From Rhizaria sp. SCN 62-66 (lineage: Eukaryota; Rhizaria, unplaced), in NCBI GenBank assembly GCA_001724265.1, contig MEDY01000028.1, positions 58,605 to 122,604 of the forward strand: a stretch of 64,000 nt of DNA, in the 5' to 3' direction. Positions 1 to 9,066 of this stretch are shown here, one piece after another (within the stretch, counting starts at the first letter, position 1; the number at the start of each line of letters is the position of its first letter). The notes beneath the pieces were generated by a model. The model was not told where the DNA came from. It did no database searches and saw only the letters and a list, made by a program, of their open reading frames with translations. Both the position numbers and the translations under genes were made by a program.

Positions 1-1776
1 CTCTCCCCCGCCAACGCCGGCGGCACTGGCGCTGGCAACGGCGCGGGCGCCGCGATGACCGACGGCCCCGGCGCCGCCGCGGCCGCTGCCACCGCTGCGG
101 CTGGCGGCGACGTGTGCGCGTACCTCCGCGTCGCAGAGGCGCGTCTGCTGGCCGAGGACGAGCGCGTGCACGAGCTGTGCCACGTGTCCTCGGCCGCGGC
201 GCTGCGCACGATTGTGCAGGACGAGCTCATTGTCAAGGCGTCGCCCGAGGTGCTCGCCAACCCTGTCACCGGGCTAGTCCCGCTGCTGCGCGAAGCGCGC
301 CTCGCGGACTTGGCGCGGCTCTACCGCGTCTTCTCGCGCGAGTCGGCCGAGCTCCTCGCTGTGGGCGCCGCGATGGCGAAGCAGGTGCGCGACGCCGGCG
401 AGGACATCGTGGCCGACCCGGATAACGCGCGCAACCCGTCGCGCTTCGTCGAGCGCCTGCTCCGGCTGCAGGAGCACTACGCGCGCATCGTCACGCAGGC
501 CTTCAAGGGCGACCGCAACTTCCTGGGGCTGCTGCGCGAGGCCATCGAGCAGGTGCTCAACGCGAACCGCGAGACGGCGACGTATCTCTCGCTCTACGTC
601 GACGCGCTCTTCCGCGTCGCCGTCGGCCGTCCGCCCGCAGGCACGGGCGCTCCGGGCGATTCCTACTTGCCTGCGTCGCTGGGACGGCCCGCGGTGTTTG
701 CGCACTCGCTGCCGGCGACGCTGACGCAGCAGGAGCTGGAGCATCGCATCTGTGGTGTGCTGTTCATCTTCCGTCGGCTCACTGAGAAGGACGCGTTCGA
801 GGAAGTGTACAAGCAGCATCTCGCGGGCCGTCTGCTCACTGGCGCCGCCGACGTGGCCATGGAGCGCGGGCTTCTCGCGCGCCTTAAGCAGCTCTGTGGG
901 CATCAGTTCACGACGCACTTTGAAGGCATGTTGCGCGATATGGCCAACTCGACGACGCTTCTCAACGACTTCCGCGGCGGTAGCAGCGGCTCCGTGCGTG
1001 GCGGCTCTATCACGCCCGCGCGCCCGCTCGTGCCCACGGTCCTTACCACTGGTTTCTGGCCGCTCCAGGCGATCCCCTGCTGCACGTTACCGCCCGCGGC
1101 ATCGTCGGCGGCCGACACGTTTAACAAGTTCTACCTGCAGAAGTTCCCCGCGCGGCGGCTGCAGTGGCAGGCGCAGCTGGGCACGGCCGTGCTAACGATC
1201 CAGTTCGCGCAAGGCCCCGTCGACCTGCTCGTCCCGACGTACCAGATGGTCATTCTGCTGCTCTTCGGCCCGCAGAAGCAGAGCTTTACGTTCGAGGAGC
1301 TCCGTGATAAGACGGCGATGCCCGACTTGGAGCTGCGCCGCCACCTGCTGTCGCTCGCGCACCCGCGCTCTGCGATCCTCAAGAAGACACCGGCCGTGCC
1401 GTTCATCTCCGCCACGGACTCGTTCTCGCTCAACACGGCCTTCACGACGCCCGCGGCGCGCGTGGTGACGCCCGTGCTGTCGCTCGCTTCCGTTGCCAAG
1501 CTCTCGCAAACGTCGGCGCCCGCGGCCGCGGACCCGGCGCAGTCGGCCGCGGTGATGGAGAAGCGCAAGCAGGAGGTCGACGCTGCGATTGTGCGCACGC
1601 TCAAGACGCGCAAGACCGTCTCGCACGCCGACCTCGTGGCCGCTGTGGCCAAATTCCTCGCCCCGCGCTTCGCCGTCGACACGGCGTTCGTCAAGAAGCG
1701 TATCGAGTTCCTCATCGAGCAGGAGTATGTCGAACGTGATGCCACAGACCGCGCGCTCTACCACTACCTTGCCTGA
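1..1776 (+). CDS. Cullin, C-terminal half and beyond (5' end outside window)
   Basis: Cullin scaffold of a cullin-RING ubiquitin ligase; the C-terminal half binds the RBX RING protein and receives NEDD8. The frame is open from base 1, so the ATG at 55 is probably internal and the gene is cut by the window edge. Numbering from that ATG, an alpha-helical cullin-repeat segment (about 20-250) leads into the cullin homology domain (LFIFRRLTEKDAFEEVYKQH, VLTTGFWP, then LTIQF...VPTYQMVILLLF). The C-terminal winged helix carries the neddylation motif IVRTLKTRK with acceptor Lys517 (codon 1603-1605), and the chain ends in YHYLA, as cullins do. Ser/Gly/Ala-rich insertions interrupt the homology domain (about 305-318 and 474-500). 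Ends in TGA. The subclass (CUL1 or CUL3 type) cannot be fixed without the N-terminus. Confidence 0.9.
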   Translation, partial: LSPANAGGTGAGNGAGAAMTDGPGAAAAAATAAAGGDVCAYLRVAEARLLAEDERVHELCHVSSAAALRTIVQDELIVKASPEVLANPVTGLVPLLREARLADLARLYRVFSRESAELLAVGAAMAKQVRDAGEDIVADPDNARNPSRFVERLLRLQEHYARIVTQAFKGDRNFLGLLREAIEQVLNANRETATYLSLYVDALFRVAVGRPPAGTGAPGDSYLPASLGRPAVFAHSLPATLTQQELEHRICGVLFIFRRLTEKDAFEEVYKQHLAGRLLTGAADVAMERGLLARLKQLCGHQFTTHFEGMLRDMANSTTLLNDFRGGSSGSVRGGSITPARPLVPTVLTTGFWPLQAIPCCTLPPAASSAADTFNKFYLQKFPARRLQWQAQLGTAVLTIQFAQGPVDLLVPTYQMVILLLFGPQKQSFTFEELRDKTAMPDLELRRHLLSLAHPRSAILKKTPAVPFISATDSFSLNTAFTTPAARVVTPVLSLASVAKLSQTSAPAAADPAQSAAVMEKRKQEVDAAIVRTLKTRKTVSHADLVAAVAKFLAPRFAVDTAFVKKRIEFLIEQEYVERDATDRALYHYLA

Positions 1777-2353
1777 ACGCGCAGTGTGCAGTGTTGCAGA
1801 TCTGCGGCCGCCGTATCGCGCAGTGCACGGTCGCGGGAGACACACGTGGGGTGGGGCCGGGGCCGCGTAGCATGTGGTGTTGTTGCTCAGTTGCAATGTA
1901 GCGCAGTGTAGCGCAGTGTAGCGCAGTGTAGCGCAGTGTAGCGCAGTGTTCCTTTGTGATGACGTGCAGGCACGCCGGTTATGAGTTTCAAACGCATGAC
2001 AGCGGTGTGTGTGCGTTGTTTTGAAGTCAGTGTAACTTTTCGTTTGGTCTTAATTCTCGTCGTGAGTTCGAGGCCTAGCTGACAGTGAGCTTGTTGTTTT
2101 TACAATAGATGTCATTGTTCATTTGTTCCATGCCATAAAGGTAAATATCTTTCATTCATTCAGTCAACATTTTATCGAGGTGTTACATTAACACGAGCTG
2201 AATTAAAGCAATGTATTCTCGGTTTGTCCTTAATCAATTTATCAATGTCCAGTGACGCAGCTACGGGGGGTCTACTTAAAACTGACAGTATTACTGAACA
2301 ATCGAAGAGCGATGTCCGTTAAATTGGCAGCGTAAATGTCACAATCGTTGTTC
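1777..2353. other. Convergent spacer
   Basis: The spacer lies between the 3' ends of the cullin and of the minus-strand repeat-family gene. It holds a 10-bp tandem repeat (1901-1950) and becomes AT-rich from about 1980. I see no gene in it. Confidence 0.6.
1901..1950. repeat. 10-bp tandem repeat, 5 copies
   Basis: Five perfect head-to-tail copies of GCGCAGTGTA lie 125 bp after the cullin stop codon, probably in its 3' UTR. A related gcgcagtgt also occurs just after the cullin stop codon (1779-1787), so the array may have grown from that sequence. Confidence 0.9.
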
Positions 2354-3148
2354 TTAGTGAGCGCACCACACGGGACCAGGTGACGGAGACCGTCGCGGAG
2401 CGCGCGACATCCGCGCCGCCGGCCACATGTTGCGCATTGTGGGCTGTGTGTGGCGCATTGTAGGTTGCATGTTGCGCAGTGTGGGCTGGACGCGATTCAT
2501 TATGGGCTTTGTGCGACGGACGCTGCGACCGGGGCGAAATGCTGGAGCAACGGGTGTCTCACCACTACGGCGCACACTATGTGCGCAGCGGCCGCCGGAG
2601 CAGCGCACGCGGTCGACGGGAGGCGCGGGCGGGCGCACGATGTTGCCAGGGCGGAAGAAACCGCGGCAGCCTGTGCGTGGTGGGCGAACGTGGTTGCCCT
2701 GACACTGGAGCCCGTGGCAAAGAGGGCAAATGTCCGGCGGGGGCCGCACTCCTGGGGGAGGCCGCACTCCAGGAGGAGGCCGGATGTCCGGCGGAGGTCG
2801 GACGCCCGGCTGCGGAGGCCGGACGCCCGGCGGCGGAGGGCGGATGTTAGGTAGAGGAGGACGGAGGTCCGGCAGCGGAGGTCGCTCAATAAGAGGAGGA
2901 CGCACAACCGGCGGAACAAACGGAGGACGTACGATTTGAGGAGGGCGTACAATTGGCATGAACGGGAGACTCATGATCGGAGCAGGCACAATCGGAGCGT
3001 CGTAGATAAGCAGCGACGAATCTGCCTAAACTTGTTGATAGGGGAAGACGTAGGCGCCCAATCTCGCGCTCTAAAGCAGGCAGCGCTCAGGCTTAATGCG
3101 GTGTCCCGGCGAGTAGATTAAGTAACCGGAGGCATCGACAGAGTACCC
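2354..3148 (-). CDS. Pro/Arg/Cys-repeat protein A, paralogue of 7489-8844; two in-frame TAG codons (5' end unresolved)
   Basis: Paralogue of the secreted protein at 7489-8844, on the other strand. Reading TAG as Gln, the N-terminal part reads GYLIYSPGHRIKPERCLLQS, then GAYVFPYQQVQAD, against GYLLYSPGLRIEPQRCLLQS and GAFLIPYQQVQAD in the paralogue. Both TAG codons (3071-3073 and 3026-3028) fall exactly where the paralogue has CAG. The middle is a VRPP/IRPPPG repeat array, followed by a Cys-containing tail (CPLCHGLQC, GCRGFFRPG, CSGGRCAH). It ends at TAA. The frame stays open upstream to a TGA near 3325, but I find no ATG or signal peptide in it, so a 5' exon is missing or the gene is 5'-truncated. 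Calling it a pseudogene because of the TAGs would be unsafe given the other TAG-containing genes here. Function unknown; probably secreted or cell-surface by analogy. Confidence 0.6.
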
Positions 3149-3937
3149 ATGGTGTATCACGTTCAAGCATTGCGGTGCCACTTTGCTGCGCGGTGCGGTG
3201 CCTGTCGGGCGCGTAATGCTTTGTGTGGAGGGCGATGAGGCGTCAACAAGCGATAATAGTGCGCAACCCTTTGCTGAAGCAACTCTACATTGCTTTGAAA
3301 CATATGCCAGTCCGCAGCCAGGTCATCAGCCACGTCATCAGTGACTACTCTAAATTTCATTTTGAATCGTTCATGCCTGAGTAAGACACTGCTTTGCGTG
3401 AACTGATTAAACCGAGATCATAAGTGTGTCTATATGATTTCAGTCACGAATAGAGAATGAAGCAGTCATGCAATCAGTTCGCTTAGATACAACAAATGTC
3501 AAATTTGCTTAATTAAACCAATGTATTTTCACGCTGAGTGATTAAACCAATATTTTAGGCGAACATTCAACCAAGGAATACACAGTATCACAGCAACAAG
3601 TCTGCCCACTCCAGAGCGTGACTTGTCCTTGTAAAGGGAGGCAATGAAGTTACGTTATAGTATAGTGCGGCGCAGCGCGGTTTTGCCACTTAGGGGTTTC
3701 GGCGGTAAAGCCCGGCTAAGTGCATAACCGGCTGCGTGTGGCGATACGACGGTTGCGGCGGGTGGTAGGTTGGCTGCAAAGGGCGACGGTAGGCTGGCTG
3801 TCGAAAGGCGCTGCGAAGGACGATGAGAGTTCATGTTCGTGGAGTGGTATGAGGGCTGCGAGGGGCGTTAGTGGTTGGTAGCAGGAGGGCGGAAACCAGT
3901 GTAAACGCCGCCAGCGCGCACACCAGGCTGGCGGAAA
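3149..3937. other. Intergenic region
   Basis: A reading frame of 66 codons (3163-3360, minus strand) overlaps the possible 5' extension of repeat protein A, but it has no recognisable similarity. The remainder is AT-rich and I see no gene in it. Confidence 0.5.
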
Positions 3938-4246
3938 TTAGTGCCATCGGATGCCACCAGTGTGAGTCGGGCCAGAAAGGATGTGGCGCCGGCAGAGCGG
4001 TCCGCGGCAGCCAGGACCGGGCGGATATGGCTGCACAGTGTGGCCAGTTCCAGGCGGGCGAATATGGCCAGGGCAGCCAGGCCCGCAACGAGGCGGGTGA
4101 TTAGGTCCATGTTCCAGCGGGGATGATGCGGCCCGGGCGGGTGATGCGGCCCGGGCGGGTGACGTGGCCCGGGCGGGTGATGCGGGCCGGCTGGAGGGAG
4201 AGGGATGTACTAGATGGGATGTGATCTTTAACTTAAATAACATCAC
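3938..4246 (-). pseudogene. Fragment related to the Cys-Arg-Gly-Pro repeat family
   Basis: A 102-codon frame ending in TAA. Its second half contains RCGPGCPGHIRPPG and PGCRGPLCRRHI, which resemble the CRGPHCPRPT units of the intact secreted paralogue at 7489-8844. Its first half is an 18-bp tandem repeat (about 4123-4195) that gives SPARAA-type repeats in this frame and ITRPGR-type repeats in another, which suggests frame slippage in a decaying copy. There is no signal peptide, and after the TAA the frame continues with Trp/Cys-rich codons. I read it as a degenerate third copy in a local cluster. A small expressed gene is possible. Confidence 0.35.
4123..4195. repeat. 18-bp GC-rich tandem repeat, about 4 copies
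   Basis: Unit close to gatgcggcccgggcgggt, with single-base variation between copies. It sits inside the repeat-family fragment 3938-4246 and codes for proline/arginine-rich hexapeptides on the minus strand. Confidence 0.8.
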
Positions 4247-4819
4247 GCGTTAAGAAAACAATAAAACCAATAACTGATTTGACACAATGGTAATATATTT
4301 TGCAAAGAAATGAGTCATTTGACAAAAACTACGTGGTTATCTTTAATCAAACTCAACATGATCCACTTCAAGTTAGGCAAAGCCACGCAAAATAATTTTC
4401 AAGTTGCATCTGCATGACAATCTTCAATTGAACGAAGAAAGCCCTGGCAAGAAAAGGTAATGAAGAAACGTCTCAAATTCATTTGTGGCTCATATCCGCC
4501 GTTCTGAGACTCGAATTTTGCGCGCGAAGTCTCCAATTCTGTTGATATATCTGGTGTTAAGTAGTGGATGGTTGCAAGCGCAACGATGTGAGCATCAACA
4601 AAGTATATTCTCAGAAAGAATAAACTGCATGTGTATATTAATATGATTGTACTCATGATCAGTATGTATGAGTTCAGCTCGTGATGACACTGAAAACTTA
4701 ATCAAATTAAGTTGCGAAACACGGGGTTAACGTTAAACTGAAGCGTTCGTCACGTCTTCATATGAAACAAAAATGAAACATAAGTGCGATATCACAGATA
4801 ATCTTAGGCTGGACGTTAC
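4247..4819. other. AT-rich spacer
   Basis: This spacer lies between the MORN gene's 3' end and the repeat-family fragment. One 85-codon minus-strand frame (4399-4656) has AT-rich codon use unlike any gene here and is probably chance. I see no supported gene. Confidence 0.5.
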
Positions 4820-6583
4820 TTATTCCTTGACTGGCTTGTCGTTCTTCCACTGCCCCTCCCAGGCGAACCCGCTAACCTTGTATTCGAAGCGGCCGCGGCC
4901 CTCTTTGACGTCATTGGCCCACTCACCAATATAGACGTTGCCCGACGGGTAGATCATGCGTCCGTGCCCGTGAAGCTTTCCCGCTAAGAAGTTGCCCTCA
5001 TAGAAGGAGCCATCAGGCTCCTTCAGCTTACCATAGCCCTCGCGTTGCCCGTTGCGAACGGAACCACTGTACTCAGAACCGAAACTCGCCTTGTAGACGC
5101 CCTCACCGTGCGGCACGTCGTTGTGCCAAGCGCCCGCCCATGCACCCACGCCGGGTAAAAGACCTACGCCCTGGCCGTTGCGCTTGTCATCGGCCCAGCT
5201 TCCGTCATAACTCTCGCCGTCAGCCCCTCGCATTGAGCCGTGGCCCTCGCGCCTGTTGCGAACCCACGCACCGCGATAAACGCCACCGTCACTGAAGTGC
5301 ATCTCGCCCTCGCCGGAGCGGAGATGTTCCGCAAAGCCGCCGTGGTAGAAAGCGCCACTGGGCCAGCGGTATGTGCCCGTACCGTGGCGCAGACCGTTGC
5401 GGAACTCGCCCACGTAGGTTGCCATCAGTGTCGTGGGCTGTTTCGCTGGAGAGCGCGCCTGCGGCACTGCGGCAGTTGGGGGCGTGCGAGTGGAGTCATC
5501 GTCGTCGGAAGACTCATCGCCGAACAGACTCCCTGTGAATTCTGTTGGTGCAGCTTGTACGACGCTCGCGGTTGCAGCCGATGGCGCGCTCTCACTCGCA
5601 GGCACAGCTGTTTCTGACTCTGTGCTGGTGAGCGATAACGCTCTCATGGCGCCCGACAGGGCGTTACCGTCACTTCCCTCCGCAGTTGCCTGTTGTGTAG
5701 CAGGTGCATCATCAGCACCAGCACTGCCAACGCCGTCAGCACCAACGCCATCGCCACCTGCATCATCGTAGTCGGTGTCTACCTCGGCCTCAGCATCACT
5801 CTCAGCCTTAGAATCGGTTGCACCGTTGTCTTCGTTGGATGTCATCTGCAACAACACCTTGTCGTCAACGGCGTCGCCAACTGTTGGCGTGTAGAGCACA
5901 AACTGTCTCCCGCGGCCGTGCGAGACTCCGCGGCGGAAGTTCCCGCGGTACAGTGTGTCGCCTTCCGCGGCCACGGACCAGCCTCGTCCGTGCCGCCGGT
6001 CGTCGCGGAAGTCGCCCTCGTATTGCAACATCAGCCCACTCTCGCGGTCGTACGTCCCAACTTGCTGCTTTTTCAGCTGCTTGTGTTGCTGCTTCTGACT
6101 ACAAGGCAGTTTCTGCCAAGCTTCGAGAGTCATGGGCACGTACTCGCAGCCGTGACCATGACGGCGGCTCGCAACCCATTCCCCTCGGTAGACAACCCCG
6201 CTAGCAGCGTCCGTGGACTCGCCAGTGCCTTCGCGTTGGCCCGCGCGAAATGCGCCGCGGTACGTAAACTTGGCCGTAATGAGCACACCAGTGCCGCTGG
6301 GCAGTCCCTTGCGCCACTCGCCTTCGTATGTTTGTCCATCTGCTGTTGTGAGACGACCCTGTCCGTGGCGCTTGTCGTTGCGCCAGGAGCCCGAGTAGGT
6401 GTCGCCGTTGGCTTCAGTCATGTTGCCTACACCGTGACGACGCTTCCGCACCATGTCGCCTTGATAGCAAGAGCCATCTGCCAACACGCTAAAGACATTA
6501 CCGTCCTAATCGCTGCTGAAATCAGTGTCGGTCACTACCGCGGACGAGACATCGGACATATCCACGGTACCTGCTCCGGACAT
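4820..6583 (-). CDS. MORN-repeat protein (one in-frame TAG near the N-terminus)
   Basis: Intronless, 587 aa with TAG counted as sense. It consists of about 16 MORN motifs (pattern Y-x-G-x-[WF]-x5-[HREP]-G-x-G), for example YEGEWRKGLPSGTG and YVGEFRNGLRHGTG, in two blocks. The blocks are separated by an acidic Ser/Ala/Asp-rich linker of about 150 residues. MORN arrays typically act as membrane-associated or cytoskeletal scaffolds, often at flagellar or cortical structures; which one applies here is unknown. The chosen start is the ATG at 6581-6583, which gives an N-terminal segment ending FSSD-(TAG)-DGNVFS. The TAG is at 6506-6508, just before the first MORN-like unit. If TAG were a stop, the first ATG would be 12 codons inside the repeat frame. 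Ends in TAA. Divergent to the secreted protein gene at 7489. Confidence 0.85.
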
Positions 6584-7488
6584 GAAACAAATGAAACAAA
6601 ATGGGTACTTTTAATCGTTTTGATTTATGATTTGAAACTGGAAGACAAAGTCGTGCCTTATTAAGGCAGGTAATCTCCATCAAAAATGTGCCTCCTTCTT
6701 TCGCTAGCTGGGCGAGACGCAAAACGCGTTTGTGGTGGAGAGCATGCATACAACCAAAACAAAGAATATTCCAACATATCCGAAGACAGTAAGCACAAAG
6801 TTTAAATCTTTACTGAAGTTAAGTGCAATTTATTGATATTCAAAAGTGATTGTTTCTAATCATCGCGATATCTTTAAATTATTGTGCTACACTCGATGAC
6901 TCAAGAGCTGAAATGCACACTTTTGGTGCCATATGCGTTCAGAGTGGTCCTCTATGAAATAAACTCTGGGATATTTCACATATCAGTATTTACTTACTTT
7001 AAATACAATGTTTTGCCGCTCGAATAGTTCGTTTTATTGCATTAAGCTCCCCTATTTGTTCCTACATCTGTTCAAGTGATCTGATTTCAGCCGCTATGAA
7101 AATTGATCGCCCAAAATGATGTTTACAAAACATAGAGCCATACTTACTCTATAGACTGTAATTCTCATGATATTGGGGTAAAAAAACTTAAAACAGCGAG
7201 TATAAACGCTGAAGCACATCAAACTTGATGTTGGCAGCAGAGACGCCGAGCTGACATGCAAGCTGCAACTTGAAAGGCAATTGCCAACTTAAAGCGAGCA
7301 CAGGAGGGACGTGCGAACCAAGTAAAGAGCAGCTAAATCAAGTTAGTTCTTTCAAATTGTTTGTTCGATTTGTATTCAGATACGCATTGACTCAAAAAAC
7401 TCGTGCTTTAATGCGCAGCTCTGAATTTTCCGTTTTTCAACTCATATCTTACAAGACTTTGCCCCCGTGTCCCACTCCTTTCAGATCC
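6584..7488. other. Divergent intergenic region with likely promoters
   Basis: Between the MORN gene (-) and the secreted protein gene (+). It is AT-rich with no recognisable gene. The frame of the downstream gene is open back to 7270, but codon use before 7489 is AT-rich and a plausible acceptor-like CTTTCAG lies just before the ATG. The 5' part is therefore probably untranslated or an exon/intron boundary. Confidence 0.5.
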
Positions 7489-8844
7489 ATGAGGTTAACT
7501 CCTCTCTATGTGGTGCTGCTGGCTAGCGCCGCTCTGCTGGCAAAGGCATATACAAGCGACGGCTCAGGTTATCTGCTCTACTCACCGGGGCTGCGCATTG
7601 AGCCCCAGCGCTGCTTGCTACAGAGCACCAATACGGGCGCCTTCCTTATCCCCTATCAGCAAGTCCAGGCCGACGGGACGCTGTTTGCTTACGACGCATC
7701 GACGCCGCTGGAGAGCATTCCTGAAGGCTGTGCCGCGTATTCTAGCGGTGGCAGCGGCAGTGGTAGCAGCGGCAGCGGTAGCGGCAACATGGGGGTGAAC
7801 ACTGGCGTCGTCAATCCGTACCCCAATGTTGTTCCTAGCGTCGTTCCAACTGTCATTCCCACTGTGAACCCCGTGGTCGTCGGACCCACCAATCCTAACG
7901 TTGTCGTCGTCAACCCCACGCCGACGCGTTACCGCCCTTGCCAGGACTATTGGTCTCCCGAGTGCCAGAGCGAATTGGACGCCCTTCGGCTGCAGTTCCC
8001 TGGGGTTATCCCAGATCTCGAGACAAGGTGCAGCAGCGGCACCGACCCGGCCGCGTGCACTCAGCTTGGAGTTCTCGCCGATAAGCTTACGCGCTCGGGT
8101 TGGGGCGCAGGCCGTCCGGGTTGGGGGAGCAATCTCCGCCCGCCCTGTCGCGGCCCCCACTGCCCGCGGCCAACTACCAACACGAGCTGTCGCGGCCCCC
8201 ACTGCCCGCGTCCAACTAACAACACGAGCTGTCGCGGCCCGCACTGCCCGCGGCCAACTACCAATACGAGCTGTCGCGGCCCGCACTGCCCGCGGCCAAC
8301 TACCAATACGAGCTGTCGCGGCCCGCACTGCCCGCGGCCAACCGACAACAACACGTCTTGCCGCGGCCCGCGTTGCCCGCGTCCTACTCCGGGGCCAACT
8401 GACCCGCGTCCGACACCCGGCCCCACAGGCTGCCGCGGTCCAAACTGCCCGCGTCCGACACCGGGGCCCGGTCCGACAACTGGCTGCCGTGGCCCCCGCT
8501 GCCCGCGCCCAACTCCAGGCCCGACAACTGGGTGCCGTGGTCCCCGCTGTCCCCCGCGCGAAGTCGGACCGATGGGCTGCCGCGGCGGCCGCTGCACCGG
8601 CGGCGCCGGCGGCGTGCGCCCGCCTCCTCGGCCCAATACGCGTCCTCCTACCACTCGTCCTCCCACCACGCGGCAACCGCCGATGCGCTCTCCCGCGAGG
8701 CCGCCGACCACCCGCCCTGTGACGCGCCCGTCGCGGCCTATCACGCGGCCGATCCGGCCTGCGACAACGACGCGGCCGCCGCCGCGCCGCGCCACCACGC
8801 GGTCAGTGTCACCAACCCCGCGCCGCACTGTGCGCGCGGCGTAA
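7489..8844 (+). CDS. Secreted Cys-Arg-Gly-Pro repeat protein B
   Basis: 451 aa from the ATG at 7489, chosen because it starts a clear signal peptide (MRLTPLYVVLLASAALLAKA, cleavage likely near Ala20). It continues with a conserved N-terminal unit (GYLLYSPGLRIEPQRCLLQS), a Ser/Gly linker and a Val/Pro-rich stretch. The C-terminal half is a repeat array: about five near-identical 14-residue units of CRGPHCPRPTTNTS type (42 bp each, 8146-8355), then diverged CRGPxCPRPTPGP units and a TRPPTTRP tail. The family is not one I can name. The composition suggests an extracellular matrix, coat or cell-wall protein, with regularly spaced cysteines for cross-linking and Pro/Thr for glycosylation (inference). 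Ends in TAA. A paralogue and a fragment lie at 2354-4246. Confidence 0.8.
   Translation: MRLTPLYVVLLASAALLAKAYTSDGSGYLLYSPGLRIEPQRCLLQSTNTGAFLIPYQQVQADGTLFAYDASTPLESIPEGCAAYSSGGSGSGSSGSGSGNMGVNTGVVNPYPNVVPSVVPTVIPTVNPVVVGPTNPNVVVVNPTPTRYRPCQDYWSPECQSELDALRLQFPGVIPDLETRCSSGTDPAACTQLGVLADKLTRSGWGAGRPGWGSNLRPPCRGPHCPRPTTNTSCRGPHCPRPTNNTSCRGPHCPRPTTNTSCRGPHCPRPTTNTSCRGPHCPRPTDNNTSCRGPRCPRPTPGPTDPRPTPGPTGCRGPNCPRPTPGPGPTTGCRGPRCPRPTPGPTTGCRGPRCPPREVGPMGCRGGRCTGGAGGVRPPPRPNTRPPTTRPPTTRQPPMRSPARPPTTRPVTRPSRPITRPIRPATTTRPPPRRATTRSVSPTPRRTVRAA
8146..8355 (+). repeat. 42-bp coding tandem repeat, 5 copies
   Basis: Each copy encodes CRGPHCPRPT followed by TNTS, NNTS or, in the last copy, DNNTS. Copies differ at only a few positions, mostly wobble bases, which indicates recent unequal exchange within the gene. 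Confidence 0.85.
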
Positions 8845-9066
8845 GAGCTGAACGACATGTATAGAGTCTCGTCATTGTAATGTAAGTGCTATGTAAGCGA
8901 TGAAGTTTAGACAATGTGTAGAATATTCATCAACAAATTCACTCGATTCATACAAATGTTGTTTATTCTTGGTTTTTATGGTCGTTAACATGCTGCGACA
9001 ACAAAAAGTCGAAATCTATCTAAATATCACAGATTTAATCAATGCACGCATCATGCATTTTATTGC

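Noticed and set aside
2926-2931. GTACGT inside repeat protein A as a splice donor
   Set aside because: The VRPP repeat pattern continues in frame through it to the TAA, so splicing is not needed. The hexamer also occurs by chance in coding DNA.
2354-3148. Repeat protein A as a pseudogene killed by two TAG stops
   Set aside because: Possible in isolation, but TAG is in frame in four other good genes, both sites are Gln in the paralogue, and no TAA/TGA or frameshift is seen. The missing 5' end keeps some doubt.
4399-4656. 85-codon minus-strand hydrophobic frame
   Set aside because: AT-rich codon use unlike all genes in the window, with no similarity or supporting context.
8146-8355. 42-bp repeats as a CRISPR-like array
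   Set aside because: There are no spacers, the repeats are in frame with a secreted protein, and differences are mostly at wobble bases.
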